This document shows, in pieces, positions 1 through 9,060 of a stretch of DNA of 40,342 bases (within the stretch, counting starts at the first letter, position 1; each line of letters starts with the position of its first letter). The notes under the pieces are model-generated. The model was given only the letters and a program-made list of their open reading frames with translations. It did not search any database and had not been told where the DNA came from. The DNA lies in NCBI GenBank assembly GCA_016795545.1, contig JAEUGX010000007.1:1-40342 (forward strand), given 5' to 3'. This DNA is from Opitutaceae bacterium (GTDB lineage Bacteria; Verrucomicrobiota; Verrucomicrobiia; Opitutales; Opitutaceae). Position numbers and translations under genes: made by a program.

Positions 1-1984
1 TGATGACCGCCTTGGATGCGCTGGCCATGAGAACGTCGTTCTTCGTGATGATGCCCACGTCGGCGGCCACGATGTCGAGCGTCACCTTGCTGCTCTTGAT
101 GCCCTCGAGGACATTCTTGACCGCCTCGAGCGAGCCGTAGACGTCGGACTTGATGACGACGCGCAGCGTCTTGGCCTGCGTGGCCGCGATGTTGGCAAAA
201 AGCGCGTCAAGCGAGGTGTCCTTAGGCGTGGCGTCGGCGGTGACGTTCGTCTTCTTGAGCTGGTCTTCCGCCTCCTCGGCCAGGCGCTCGGCCTCGCGGG
301 CGTTCTTGGCCGAGATGAAGCGTGCGCCGGAATCGGGCGTGCCGGACCAGCCGATGACGCGCACGGGCATGGACGGCGGGGCCTCCTTCACGTTGTTGCC
401 CTGGTCGTCGAACATGGCGCGGACCTTGGCGAAATGCGGGCCGCAGACGAGCGCGTCGCCGACGCGGAGCGTGCCGCGCTGGACGATGACCGTGGCCAGC
501 GGGCCACGACCGACGTCGACCTGGGATTCGATGATCACCCCGCTGGCCTCCGCCTTCGGGTTGGCCTTGAGCTCGAGCACGTCGGCCTGGAGCAGGATCA
601 TCTCCAGCAATTCGGTGATGCCCTGGCCCTTGATGGCGGCCACGGGAACCGTGACGGTCTCGCCGCCCCAGTCTTCAGGGGCGATCTGCCGCTCCTGCAT
701 CTGCGTCTTCACGCGATCGAGGTTGGCGCCCTTCACGTCCATCTTGTTGACCGCAACCATGAGGGCGACCTTGGCGTCGAGGGCGTGCTTGAGGGCCTCG
801 TCGGTCTGAGGCATGAAGCCGTCGTCCGCCGCCACGACCAGCACGGCGATGTCGGTGACGGAGGCGCCGCGCGCGCGCATCTTGGTGAAGGCGGCGTGGC
901 CTGGGGTGTCGAGGAAGGTGATCTTGCGGCCGTTGTGCTCGATCTGGTAGGCGCCGATGTGCTGCGTGATGCCGCCCGCCTCGCCGGCGGCGACGTTGGC
1001 CTTGCGGATGGCGTCGAGCAGGGAGGTCTTGCCGTGGTCGACGTGGCCCAGGATGCAGACCACCGGGGGACGGGGCGCGAGGTTCTTGATGTCCTCCTCG
1101 CGGGCCTTCTCCTCCTTGGAAATCTTGGCCTTTTCCGGCGTCATCGCCGGAGCCTGGGTCTCGCCGCGATGCTTGATGTCGAGCAGGAACCCGTGCTTCT
1201 CGGCGACCTTGTTGGCCACCGCCTCGTCGATGGACTGGTTCATCGACGCGAAGATGCTCATCTCCATGAGCTCGGAGATGAGCTTGAACGGCTTCAGCCC
1301 GAGCGCGACGGCGAAGTCGCGGACGATGATCGGCGGCTTGAGGTGGATGATCTTGACGCCGCCCTCCTCGGTGACGGTGACGTTGCTGCTGGCCGGCGTC
1401 GGCGGCACGGGCAACGCCGGGGCCGTCTTGGCGGGCGGCGGCACGGGCATCGGCGGCCGGCTGGCCGGCACGGGCGGCGGCGCCAGCGGGGCCTTCGCGG
1501 CCGGCGGCGGCGGCGGAGCCACCGGGGCCAGGCGGACCAGCGGCGGAGTCGAGGGCGGGCGGACGGGCGGCGGCGCCATCCGCGGCGGCGCCAGCGGCGG
1601 CGGCGCCTTCATGACTGGCGCCGGAGGCGGCGGACGGGGTATGGCGACGGGCGCAGGGGCGGCCGGCGGAGCGGCGGCGGCACGGGCCGCGGCGGCGGCG
1701 CGCTGGGCCTCCTCCTTCTCGCGGGCGAGGTCCTGCACCGACTTCACGAAAACGCCGGCGGGAAGCTTGACCTGCGGCGGCTCAGGCGCCGGCGCCACCG
1801 GGGCGGGTGCCGCGGCCGGCGGCGGATTCTTGGCTGCGATCTCCACCTCGAGAGCCTCCGCGGTGATGTTGTCCACCGTGCTGGAAACGCTCTTGGCCGG
1901 GTAGCCGCGTTCCTTCAACAAGGCCATCAGTTCCTTGTTGTCCATGTTGAGCTTCTTCGCGAGTTCGTGGATGCGGATGCTCAT
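1..1984 (-). CDS. infB: Translation initiation factor IF-2 (3' end cut by window edge)
   Basis: IF-2 is the GTPase that places initiator tRNA on the 30S subunit and promotes subunit joining. The 661 visible residues begin [19 protein letters not shown], the IF2-N helical domain. A long proline/alanine-rich linker follows, roughly residues 50 to 210. The GTPase domain starts near residue 308 with [12 protein letters not shown] (P-loop), then [15 protein letters not shown] (switch II) and NKMDV (guanine specificity), and continues into the beta-barrel domains. The reading frame is open to the left edge, so the C-terminal initiator-tRNA-binding domain lies outside. The start is chosen because the IF2-N domain begins there. 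The gene lies 48 bp downstream of nusA on the same strand, the usual nusA-infB order. The very high GC of the linker is normal for high-GC infB genes. Confidence 0.97.
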   Translation of the reverse strand, partial: MSIRIHELAKKLNMDNKELMALLKERGYPAKSVSSTVDNITAEALEVEIAAKNPPPAAAPAPVAPAPEPPQVKLPAGVFVKSVQDLAREKEEAQRAAAAARAAAAPPAAPAPVAIPRPPPPAPVMKAPPPLAPPRMAPPPVRPPSTPPLVRLAPVAPPPPPAAKAPLAPPPVPASRPPMPVPPPAKTAPALPVPPTPASSNVTVTEEGGVKIIHLKPPIIVRDFAVALGLKPFKLISELMEMSIFASMNQSIDEAVANKVAEKHGFLLDIKHRGETQAPAMTPEKAKISKEEKAREEDIKNLAPRPPVVCILGHVDHGKTSLLDAIRKANVAAGEAGGITQHIGAYQIEHNGRKITFLDTPGHAAFTKMRARGASVTDIAVLVVAADDGFMPQTDEALKHALDAKVALMVAVNKMDVKGANLDRVKTQMQERQIAPEDWGGETVTVPVAAIKGQGITELLEMILLQADVLELKANPKAEASGVIIESQVDVGRGPLATVIVQRGTLRVGDALVCGPHFAKVRAMFDDQGNNVKEAPPSMPVRVIGWSGTPDSGARFISAKNAREAERLAEEAEDQLKKTNVTADATPKDTSLDALFANIAATQAKTLRVVIKSDVYGSLEAVKNVLEGIKSSKVTLDIVAADVGIITKNDVLMASASKAVI

Positions 1985-2032
1985 TCAGGGGTGGCGGCGT
2001 GGTGGGTTGAGACGGAGGTGGGTGCGGGGAAA

Positions 2033-3259
2033 TCAGTTGCCGGAGACCTTGGCAATGATGCCGGCGGCCTCGTCCTCGGTAAATCCGGAATCGACGAGAT
2101 CCTTGACCTCGACGCTTTCGAAAGCCGCCGGCGAATTGATGCCGTTGGTGACGAGGCGCTCGGCCAGGGATTTGTCGAAGGCGTAGGTGCTGACCAGCAG
2201 GTTGATGGCCTGGGCGCGCGGGTCGGCGGCGACAGTCTTGAACTCCTCGATGTCGAGGCGCCAGCCGACGAGCCGCGAGGTCAGGCGGGCGTTCTGACCC
2301 TTGCGGCCGATGGCCACCGCCAGGTCGTCGTTCACCACGCGCACGAGGATGCGCTTGTTCTTCTCGTCGAGAATGATCTCGCGCGGCACGGCCGGCTTCA
2401 GGGCCTCGATCAGCATTTCCTTCGTGTCGGCGTGGTACGGAATGATGTCGATTTTCTCGCCGCCGAGCTCGCGGACGATGCTCTTGACGCGGGCGCCCCG
2501 GGCGCCGACGCAGGCGCCCACCGGGTCCACCTTGGGATCGGTGCTGGTGACGGCGATCTTGGTGCGGTAACCCGGCTCGCGGGCAAAGGCCTCGATCTTC
2601 ACGGTGCCGTCGGCGATCTCGGTGACCTCGAGCTCGAAGAGGCGACGCACGAACTTGCTGCTGGCGCGGCTGAGGATGATCTCCGGGCCGCGGCTGCTGT
2701 TCTCGATCTCGAGCAGGATGCAGCGGATGCGCTGGCCCGGAGCGTATTCCTCGCCGGGGACCTGCTCCTTGCCGGGCATGATGGCCTCGGCTTTGCCCAG
2801 GTCGATGTAGAGGTCGTTGCGCTCGCGGCGTCGGACCGTGCCGCTGACGATGTCGCCGACCGAGTCCTTGAAGTCGTCGTAGATGCGCTCCTTCTCGAAC
2901 TGCCGGAGCTTCTGCATGATGGCCTGGCGGGCCGTCTGCGCGGCGATGCGCCCGAGGTAGGACGGATCAATTTCCTTCTCGACGGTGTCGCCGATGACGG
3001 CGCCCGGTTTGAAAACCTGCGCCTTTTCCACGTGAATCTGGAGCTTCGGATCCGCCACCGAATCCACGACCTTGAGCAGCGACCAAGCCTTCAGCTGGCC
3101 GTTCTTGGGATTGATCTCGATCTTGAGTTCCTGACCCGAATTAACGCCCTTCAACGCGGCCGTCTTGATCGCGTTTACAATCGCGGAGATCATATCGGCA
3201 CGGGGAATGCCTTTCTCCTTCTCCATGTACTCGAGAACGGACAGGATTTCGCTGCTCAT
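2033..3259 (-). CDS. nusA: Transcription termination/antitermination factor NusA
   Basis: NusA binds RNA polymerase and nascent RNA and modulates pausing, termination and antitermination. The 408-residue protein starts [20 protein letters not shown], the typical N-terminal RNA-polymerase-binding domain. An S1 domain follows ([21 protein letters not shown], from about residue 140), then two KH domains with [19 protein letters not shown] and [17 protein letters not shown] short helical C-terminal segment of about 60 residues ends in a helix-hairpin-helix-like stretch. The frame stays open 93 codons further upstream, but that part is not NusA-like and overlaps the DUF2851 gene, so the ATG at 3259 is the start. 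A promoter and an attenuator-like hairpin pair lie just upstream. The rimP gene usually found before nusA is not here. Confidence 0.97.
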   Translation of the reverse strand: MSSEILSVLEYMEKEKGIPRADMISAIVNAIKTAALKGVNSGQELKIEINPKNGQLKAWSLLKVVDSVADPKLQIHVEKAQVFKPGAVIGDTVEKEIDPSYLGRIAAQTARQAIMQKLRQFEKERIYDDFKDSVGDIVSGTVRRRERNDLYIDLGKAEAIMPGKEQVPGEEYAPGQRIRCILLEIENSSRGPEIILSRASSKFVRRLFELEVTEIADGTVKIEAFAREPGYRTKIAVTSTDPKVDPVGACVGARGARVKSIVRELGGEKIDIIPYHADTKEMLIEALKPAVPREIILDEKNKRILVRVVNDDLAVAIGRKGQNARLTSRLVGWRLDIEEFKTVAADPRAQAINLLVSTYAFDKSLAERLVTNGINSPAAFESVEVKDLVDSGFTEDEAAGIIAKVSGN

Positions 3260-3287
3260 GGTGTGTTTGGATAAATGGAAAAAAAAA

Positions 3288-3318
3288 GCGGACCCGAGGG
3301 CCCACTTTAAGGAAAGTG
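3288..3318 (-). terminator. Intrinsic terminator with overlapping alternative hairpin in the nusA leader
   Basis: Read on the minus strand, a GC-rich hairpin (arms GTGGGCC and GGTCCGC, loop CTCG, two G-U pairs) at 3288-3305 is followed at once by nine T residues (3279-3287), a canonical intrinsic terminator. Just 5' of it, at 3303-3318, CACTTT-CCTT-AAAGTG forms a second perfect 6-bp hairpin that shares three bases with the 5' arm of the terminator, so the two folds exclude each other. The element lies between the nusA promoter and the nusA start codon, 29 bp from the ATG. It may end DUF2851 transcripts, attenuate nusA, or do both. Confidence 0.7.
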
Positions 3319-3337
3319 AACTAGTTGAAGGACTCGG

Positions 3338-3367
3338 AAGATATTGACGCGTCTCAACGCTTGTCAA
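3338..3367 (-). promoter_or_regulatory. Predicted sigma-70-type promoter for nusA-infB
   Basis: On the minus strand a perfect -35 box TTGACA (3362-3367) and a -10-like TATCTT (3338-3343) are separated by 18 bp. The -35 box lies within the last codons of the DUF2851 gene, so nusA-infB can be transcribed independently of it. Transcription would start near 3331 and run through the terminator-like leader before nusA. Confidence 0.6.
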
Positions 3368-4595
3368 GCCCCGGCAAGTTTTCGTGTCCACAGTCACTTG
3401 CGCCAGGACGGGCTTCCAGAATCCATCCCAGCAGCCCCTGGGCCCAGCCCTGGCTGGCCGGAGCCGATTCCCGCCCCCTGAACCCGAGCCGCCGGAGGAC
3501 CCGTCGCACCTGCCCCGGCTGGTCGCCGACCCGGGCATGAAACCACTGCGGAAACAGGTCGATCCCCTGCCCCGCCGCCACCAACGGGAGAAAGCCGTCG
3601 GCGATCAGATTGTCCAGCCGTGTGCCGGTCACCGCCTCCCCCAACACCTGGGTCGCAATGGCGCGCCTCAGGTGACTTAAACCCAGGCTCCGGCGGTCGG
3701 CTGCCTCAGGGAATCCGCAGCCGGTCTTCCCGGCATGCGCGGCGACCAGGTCCCCGAGAGCCTCCGGCCAAGCGGGGGCGTGTTCCACCCAGCGGACATA
3801 TTGTTGCAGCCGAACCCGGGGGTGGTTGGCCGGGCGAAGGCCGTGCAGCTGCCAGCGCCCCGCCAACTCCTGGAAGCGTGCGGCGGCATCCGTACCGTGT
3901 CCCCAGGCTTCCAGTGGATGGCGCCCGGCCACCTCGAGCATGATCGCCCGGTTCCGACGGTAGCCCAGGATTTCCAATGCGGTCGCATGGAGTGCGCCCG
4001 ACCAGCCCAGGCGTCCGGTCCGCAGCCCGGCATAACGCACCTTTTGCCGCCAGCGCACCTCGGCGTGGTGGCGCAGGATCCGGTGCATCTCGCCGACCGG
4101 CATCTCCAGCAGGGCGGCGAATCGCTCCTGCTCATCCCTCGCGGTCAGGGCCTCGAGCGCGTCATCCGACGCGTATTCCTCCAGGTCGCGCGCCAGGAGC
4201 GGCAACAGCACGAGCGTCGGAATTTCCCGGCCATGCCGGTCCCGCGCGCACGATTCCTTGTGCGGCGGAAACAACACCACATGTAACACGACCCGGTCGA
4301 ACGACGGGTTGGCGACATGACGATGGAACGCCCAGTCGGCCTGATGGAAATGCACCTCGACGTCGCCGCACACCTCGCGTCCGTCCATCGCCAGCCGGGC
4401 CCCGCAAAAATCGGGTCCACCCAGCCGATTCCATTCGCCGGGCGCCAGGATCCGCAAGGGCCGTCCGTCCGACAGCTGCGCCCGCCGACGGTCGAAATCG
4501 CCGCGCAGCCAGATTTTTTGCAACACGCGCTCCGCCATCACAAAGGGACCGTAAAGCCCCTGCAGTTCGCACACGCGATTGACGTTGAAGGCCAT
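3354..4595 (-). CDS. DUF2851 family protein
   Basis: The 413-residue protein matches the DUF2851 pattern. Near residues 53-80 it has [20 protein letters not shown], then [17 protein letters not shown] and [12 protein letters not shown], the conserved block rich in acidic residues and histidines that suggests a metal site or nuclease-like fold. The family has no established function that I know of. Length is normal for the family. No signal peptide or membrane segment is seen, so it is probably cytoplasmic. The start at 4595 gives [18 protein letters not shown], the expected N-terminus. It lies directly upstream of nusA on the same strand but appears to be separated from it by a promoter and terminator. 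Confidence 0.85.
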   Translation of the reverse strand: MAFNVNRVCELQGLYGPFVMAERVLQKIWLRGDFDRRRAQLSDGRPLRILAPGEWNRLGGPDFCGARLAMDGREVCGDVEVHFHQADWAFHRHVANPSFDRVVLHVVLFPPHKESCARDRHGREIPTLVLLPLLARDLEEYASDDALEALTARDEQERFAALLEMPVGEMHRILRHHAEVRWRQKVRYAGLRTGRLGWSGALHATALEILGYRRNRAIMLEVAGRHPLEAWGHGTDAAARFQELAGRWQLHGLRPANHPRVRLQQYVRWVEHAPAWPEALGDLVAAHAGKTGCGFPEAADRRSLGLSHLRRAIATQVLGEAVTGTRLDNLIADGFLPLVAAGQGIDLFPQWFHARVGDQPGQVRRVLRRLGFRGRESAPASQGWAQGLLGWILEARPGASDCGHENLPGLDKR

Positions 4596-5058
4596 GAGGA
4601 ATGCTCGTCACCCGGCCCCGCAACGAATGCCGGCTAACTCAGCCGCAGCCTCGACCCGCCGCCAGTCCAAATCCTCCCCCCAAGCCAAAAAAATCGCCGC
4701 ACCGCCTTCCGTTTCGACCAGAGGGGCACAAGCCCCGGTATGCGCAGCGGCGACTTCCATCCGGTTGCGTTCCGGCGGCTTTAAGGTCGGAGACGCTGAG
4801 GACCGAGGGCGAAGGTCTGAACGTCCCAGGCCTGAAGGGAGGAGAAGTCGTCCCAGCGTCTGCGATTTTGGGCAATCCCGGTCTGGGGGCGTGGGTGTCG
4901 TTCAACATCACCTGCCCACGGAAAGCTCCGCACTCGGCACATCATGTGACCAGCTATTTCCCTTGCATCGGCGGGGGCCGGGTTTGAAAGCTGCAAGGCA
5001 TACCCTGGGCAAGCCTTTCCGCCTGCCCACACCCCCTCCGCAGGTTATCCTTTTACCC
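4596..5058 (+). other. 463-bp intergenic region between divergent genes; possible structured RNA
   Basis: This stretch separates the DUF2851 gene (minus) from the NHL-repeat gene (plus). Short open frames cross it on both strands, but none has a recognisable domain or start context. It contains long-range complementarity: AGACGCTG at 4791-4798 pairs exactly with CAGCGTCT at 4854-4861, with further short complementary segments between, and CGTGGG/CCCACG pairs a little downstream. I tested it by eye against the conserved cores of RNase P, tmRNA, SRP RNA and 6S RNA and found no match. The promoter of the NHL gene should lie near its right end; TTGAAAG at 4984-4990 resembles boxes upstream of other exported-protein genes here. 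Confidence 0.35.
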
Positions 5059-6093
5059 ATGCAGACACCCCGCCTTGTCATCGCTCTCTTGTTCAGCATT
5101 TCCGCCGGCGGATTCATCGCCGCCGGATCGGCCGCCGTCACGGCGGAATCGGCCCAAGGCCCGGCCTACCCGCGCGTCGATCTCGCACCGCGTTACGAGG
5201 TGGATTCGTCGTGGCCCGAGCGTCCGCCGGGCGTGCAATGGGGCGGCACGCCATCGATCGCCGTCGCGCCTGACGACACCATTTGGGTGTTCACGCGCAA
5301 GAATCCGATGGTGCAGGTCTACGACGCGGCCGGGCATTTCATCAAGAGCTGGGAGGAGAAGGACGCGCGCGCGGTGCCGCATGCGATCCGCTTCGACGCG
5401 CAGGGCAACGTCTGGCTGGTCGACGCCGGCCTGCACGTCGTGCGCAAGTTCGACCGCGACGGCAAGCTGCTGCTGGAACTGGGGACCCTGGGCGAGGCCG
5501 GGCTCGACGGCACGCACTTCAGTGCGCCGACCGACGTGTGTTTCCAGCGCAACGGGGACATATTTGTGTCCGACGGTTACGGCAACAGCCGGATCGCGCA
5601 TTTCGACGCCACCGGCCGGTTCATCAAGTCCTGGGGCACCATGGGCGTGGCGCCGGGCCAGTTCAGCATTCCGCACTCCATCGCCTGCGACTCGCAGGGG
5701 CGCCTCTACGTGGCGGACCGCAACAACGTGCGCATCCAGATCTTCGACGCCAACGGGCGCCTGCTCGACACGTGGGCGAACGTGGTCGTGCCGTGGGGCA
5801 TCTGGATCTCCCCGCAGGACGAGATCTGGGTCTGCGGCTCGAGCCCGATGCACTGGCGCGTCGATCCCGACTACCCCACCGCGCCTCTCGGCTGTCCGCC
5901 GCAGGACCAGCTCTTCATGAAATTCACGCCCGAGGGCCGGGTGCTGCAGCTCACCATGCTGCCGAAGGGCAAGGACCATCACGAGCGGCCGGGGGAGGTG
6001 AACTGGATCCACACCCTGGCGCTCGACAAGTCCGGCAACGTCTACGCCGGCGACATCATCGGCCAGCGCGCGCAGAAATTCCTGCGGAAGTGA
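5059..6093 (+). CDS. Exported NHL-repeat beta-propeller (peptidyl-alpha-hydroxyglycine amidating lyase-like)
   Basis: The 344-residue protein has an N-terminal signal peptide (MQTPRLVIALLFSISAGGF followed by small residues and AES). The mature part carries successive NHL-type repeats: GTPSIAVAPDDTIWVFTRKN, PHAIRFDAQGNVWLVDAG, PTDVCFQRNGDIFVSDGYGN, PHSIACDSQGRLYVADRNN, and a final one near GNVYAGDIIGQRAQKF. This is the arrangement of the six-bladed propeller family that includes the lyase domain of peptide-amidating enzymes. In Verrucomicrobia and Planctomycetes such proteins are common and their substrates are usually unknown, so no reaction is assigned. The ATG at 5059 is chosen because the signal peptide begins there, although the frame is open far upstream. 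It stands alone on the plus strand. Confidence 0.85.
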   Translation: MQTPRLVIALLFSISAGGFIAAGSAAVTAESAQGPAYPRVDLAPRYEVDSSWPERPPGVQWGGTPSIAVAPDDTIWVFTRKNPMVQVYDAAGHFIKSWEEKDARAVPHAIRFDAQGNVWLVDAGLHVVRKFDRDGKLLLELGTLGEAGLDGTHFSAPTDVCFQRNGDIFVSDGYGNSRIAHFDATGRFIKSWGTMGVAPGQFSIPHSIACDSQGRLYVADRNNVRIQIFDANGRLLDTWANVVVPWGIWISPQDEIWVCGSSPMHWRVDPDYPTAPLGCPPQDQLFMKFTPEGRVLQLTMLPKGKDHHERPGEVNWIHTLALDKSGNVYAGDIIGQRAQKFLRK

Positions 6094-6135
6094 GGCTCGG
6101 CGAGCGGCCCGTCGCGGAGTCCCGGCCGCGCCCGC

Positions 6136-7212
6136 TCACTCCAGCCGGCCCACGAAGGTCCACTCGGAACGCCGGCGCGGGCCGTCTTCCTTGTTCTCCC
6201 CGCTGGCGCCGACGACATACGGCTCGATCCAGGCGAAATGATCGACGTTCGCATCCCGCGGCAGGGCGGGAATCGCGGAGAACGTTCCGTCCGCCGGATT
6301 GAAGCGCATCGCCAGACGATTGGCGCCGATGAGCAGGATCTGGCCCTTCGCCCGGACCAGGCCGCACACCTGGAGTCCTGGCGGCATGTCCCCGACCCGC
6401 GTCCAGGTCTTGGCCGCCGGATCGAAGCGCAGCACCTCGTCGTAGCTGACGGCCGCGTCCTTGGCGGTCGCCTGGTAGAAGCCGCCAAACACGTAGATCA
6501 CCCCGCCGTCGGCGATCGCCCGGTGCGCCCACCGAGCCGCCGCGGGATACGGTTCCAGCTCCACCCACCCCGACTGCGGGGCGCTGAGGTCCGCGCGCCA
6601 GACGGTGTTGCGGGCGGACTGGCTGGTGCAGCAGGAACCCTTCGCGTCGAACGGCTCGAACTCGCGGGTGCCGCCGATCACGTAGATCGTGGACCCGATC
6701 ACCGCCACCGCCGGAAACAACCGGGGCTCGGGCAGTGGCCGGCCGCGGCGCCATTCGAAGCCCGCACCGCCACGGCGTAGGATCCAGGTGTCGGCCGAAG
6801 CCACTCCGTTCTGCAGTCCGCCCAGGACGTGAATCTCGTCTCCCACCCGCGCATAGCCGGCGTAGCAAACCGTCACCGGCGCGTCGGGCAGCTTTTCCCA
6901 GCGCTCGCTCTTCGGCTCGAAGGCGTGCACGGCGGAGGTGAAATGCTTCATCCGCCAATCGCCTTTCTGTCCTTCCCAGTAGCTGCCACCGATGATGATC
7001 AGCCGTCCGTCCAGGGTGCCGGCGGCGTAGCCGCCCCGGGGCTCGGGAGTGGGCGTCGATTCGCGCCACTCCAGCCGCAACGGCTGGGGACCGGTCGCCG
7101 CGGACACCGTGAGCGCCCCCAGCAGGGCCGCCAGGAGGGCGAAACCGCGGCCGAGGATTCGGCCGACCTGGAAAGGTGACGAGGAACCGGAACCAAAGGG
7201 GAAGTGCGGCAT
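6136..7212 (-). CDS. Exported kelch-repeat protein
   Basis: The 358-residue protein has a signal segment (FALLAALLGALTVSA, ending near residue 40). Kelch repeats follow: GGYAAGTLDGRLIIIGGSYW, CYAGYARVGDEIHVLGGLQN, FPAVAVIGSTIYVIGGTREF, AHRAIADGGVIYVFGGFYQ and GLVRAKGQILLIGANRLA. Each has the family's double glycine or close variant and spaced aromatic residues, so it should fold as a beta-propeller. Related bacterial proteins include sialic acid mutarotases of the NanM type, but nothing in the surroundings supports that role. It starts 47 bp after the end of the GH43/32-like gene on the same strand, so the two are probably cotranscribed and may act on the same exported substrate. Confidence 0.85.
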   Translation of the reverse strand: MPHFPFGSGSSSPFQVGRILGRGFALLAALLGALTVSAATGPQPLRLEWRESTPTPEPRGGYAAGTLDGRLIIIGGSYWEGQKGDWRMKHFTSAVHAFEPKSERWEKLPDAPVTVCYAGYARVGDEIHVLGGLQNGVASADTWILRRGGAGFEWRRGRPLPEPRLFPAVAVIGSTIYVIGGTREFEPFDAKGSCCTSQSARNTVWRADLSAPQSGWVELEPYPAAARWAHRAIADGGVIYVFGGFYQATAKDAAVSYDEVLRFDPAAKTWTRVGDMPPGLQVCGLVRAKGQILLIGANRLAMRFNPADGTFSAIPALPRDANVDHFAWIEPYVVGASGENKEDGPRRRSEWTFVGRLE

Positions 7213-7259
7213 GGGAGCGAGAAGTGCGGTTTCCAGTCGATCCCGGATTGCGTCCCGGT

Positions 7260-8876
7260 TCAAGGCTCGATCTGGAAGCTGTAGAGCGCCGCGTCCTTCA
7301 GCTGGAAGCGCAGGTAAACCGCCTTGCCCTTGAGCGCGCTGAGGTCGGACTTTCCCCGCCACGTGACCAGGCGGTCGATCTGGTCCACGCGGATCCGGTC
7401 GCAGTCGGCCAGGGTGAAGCCCTCCACGGGCGGCGCCGCGCCCATCGCCGCGCCGCTTGCGGGCGCTTGGAGGATCTCGACGAAGATGCCGTGATCCGGC
7501 TGGTCGTAGGCCTTGGGCGGCGCGAGGCAATTGAGGCGCAGCCGCGAGCCGTCGAGGATGAACTGCCGGGTCAGCAGGTAGCCGGTGGCGTCGCGTTCGG
7601 CCCAGTGCCCGACGAAGCGGTCCTTGCGCATCTTGAAGATGCCGAATCCCAGCTCGGATTCCCAGCCCAGGAGCGGCGGCCCCTGCCCCACGGGGGAGCC
7701 CGTGTAATAGAAGAGGAGGTTGTCGCCCATCTCGACCGGCGGCGCGAATCCCATCGAAACATGGCCGTGATCCCACGACCCGGCGGGGCCGCGCGGCACG
7801 AACGGCTCGCGGTCCCAGGTCCGCTGCCAATGGATGCCGTCGCGGCTGGTCGCCAGGTGGATCTCCTGCTCGCCGCCGCCCGCCTCCTGGTACATGGGGT
7901 CGTAGAAGCCGATGAACCAGTCGTGACGCCGGAAGACCAGCGCCACGTCGAAGTCCGGCGTGTCCCTTTCGTCCGGATAAAGCACCACCCGGGGCTTGCT
8001 CCAGTGCTTGAGGTCCGGGCTGGTCGAGAGCGAGACCCGGCGCCGCGTGTGCCGGTTGCCCTCGGGAATCGTGGCGAGCGTCGACGCCGTGCGCACGCCG
8101 ACCCCGGTGGCCGTCAGCTCGTTCGACGGACGGAGGTACATGTACCACTGCTTGGTCTCCTCCACCCAGAGGATCTGGTTCGAAAAATCGCTGCCGTAGT
8201 CGAGCATCGGCTCACCCTCGATCTCCCAGTTGACGCCGTCCGGCGAATAGGCGTGCGTCATGCGCTTGCCCGCGCTGGCCCAGTACTTGCGCCTCGGGTC
8301 GGACTGGTCGGGATTGAGGCGCACGTTCAGGTAGGCGTTGAGTCGGTCGACATGCCGGTTGGGCGCGAAGCGCACGACATTGGTCCGGGCGTGGCCCTCG
8401 AACGGGAAGAGCTCCGGCTTGGTCCACGTGAAACCGTCGCGGCTCTCCGCGTAGGCGATGTAGTAGGCCTGCCGGGCCGGATCAAAGAAGGCGCCCCAAT
8501 TCGCGCACGTGTACCACATCTTGTATTTCCCGTCCGTCGGATCGTGGATCACGTGCGGGTGCAGGATGTGATCCTCCCACGGCTTATCGACGACCATGAT
8601 CGGGTTGCCCAGGTACTTGCTCACGGGCCCGGTCCGGCGGCGGAGCTTCCACCGGTCCTCGACCATGAAGTCGTCGACCAGCAGCTGCACCCGGTTGCCG
8701 ATCACCAGCGGCTGGCCTTGGAAATAGGTCAGCGGCACCACCCGCTGCAAGGCGCCCGCCTCGGTCGGCGCGGGCTCGGCCGGAACAGCCGGCGCGCACA
8801 ACGCCAGCCCGGCCAACGCCAGGCCGAGCCGTCCCATGAGGCCTCGGGAAGAAGAACATACCGGCGGAAATGACAT
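7260..8876 (-). CDS. Exported five-bladed beta-propeller, GH43/GH32-like glycosidase superfamily
   Basis: The 538-residue protein has an N-terminal signal peptide (GRLGLALAGLALCAPAVPA). Its body has repeated signatures of glycosyl hydrolase clan F/J-like propellers: HPHVIHDPTDGKYKMWYTC, YYIAYAESRDGFTWTKPEL, HAYSPDGVNWEIEGEP, RVSLSTSPDLKHWSKPRV, HLATSRDGIHWQRTWDRE. The DG-x-x-W motif recurs, as is usual in such proteins from Verrucomicrobia and Planctomycetes. About 110 C-terminal residues form a separate beta-rich region that could bind carbohydrate. The acidic catalytic triad cannot be assigned by eye, so substrate and activity are open. The first ATG (8876) adds 13 residues before MGRLGL; either could be the start. 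It heads a two-gene unit with the kelch gene. Confidence 0.8.
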   Translation of the reverse strand: MSFPPVCSSSRGLMGRLGLALAGLALCAPAVPAEPAPTEAGALQRVVPLTYFQGQPLVIGNRVQLLVDDFMVEDRWKLRRRTGPVSKYLGNPIMVVDKPWEDHILHPHVIHDPTDGKYKMWYTCANWGAFFDPARQAYYIAYAESRDGFTWTKPELFPFEGHARTNVVRFAPNRHVDRLNAYLNVRLNPDQSDPRRKYWASAGKRMTHAYSPDGVNWEIEGEPMLDYGSDFSNQILWVEETKQWYMYLRPSNELTATGVGVRTASTLATIPEGNRHTRRRVSLSTSPDLKHWSKPRVVLYPDERDTPDFDVALVFRRHDWFIGFYDPMYQEAGGGEQEIHLATSRDGIHWQRTWDREPFVPRGPAGSWDHGHVSMGFAPPVEMGDNLLFYYTGSPVGQGPPLLGWESELGFGIFKMRKDRFVGHWAERDATGYLLTRQFILDGSRLRLNCLAPPKAYDQPDHGIFVEILQAPASGAAMGAAPPVEGFTLADCDRIRVDQIDRLVTWRGKSDLSALKGKAVYLRFQLKDAALYSFQIEP

Positions 8877-9060
8877 GATCTGCCTTGGTTTGATGGTTAC
8901 GGTGGTGAACCGGCGTGGTTTTCAGTGCCGTCCCCAACTCCGGCAAACGGAATCTCCTGGTCCGGTAGGGAGATAAGTTGCCGGCCGCGTCCCTCGCCGA
9001 AGCGGCGACAATCTGTGGCGTAGACTCCCTCGTCGGAATGTATATCACTCGAGTTCTCCG

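Noticed and set aside
434..3274. Very long plus-strand open frame opposite infB and nusA
   Set aside because: Its product is low-complexity Arg/Gly/Asp/His-rich and is the antisense of two well-recognised genes; high GC removes stops on the opposite strand.
4596..5058. Housekeeping RNA (RNase P, tmRNA, SRP or 6S RNA) in the intergenic region
   Set aside because: None of the conserved core sequences of these RNAs is present on either strand.
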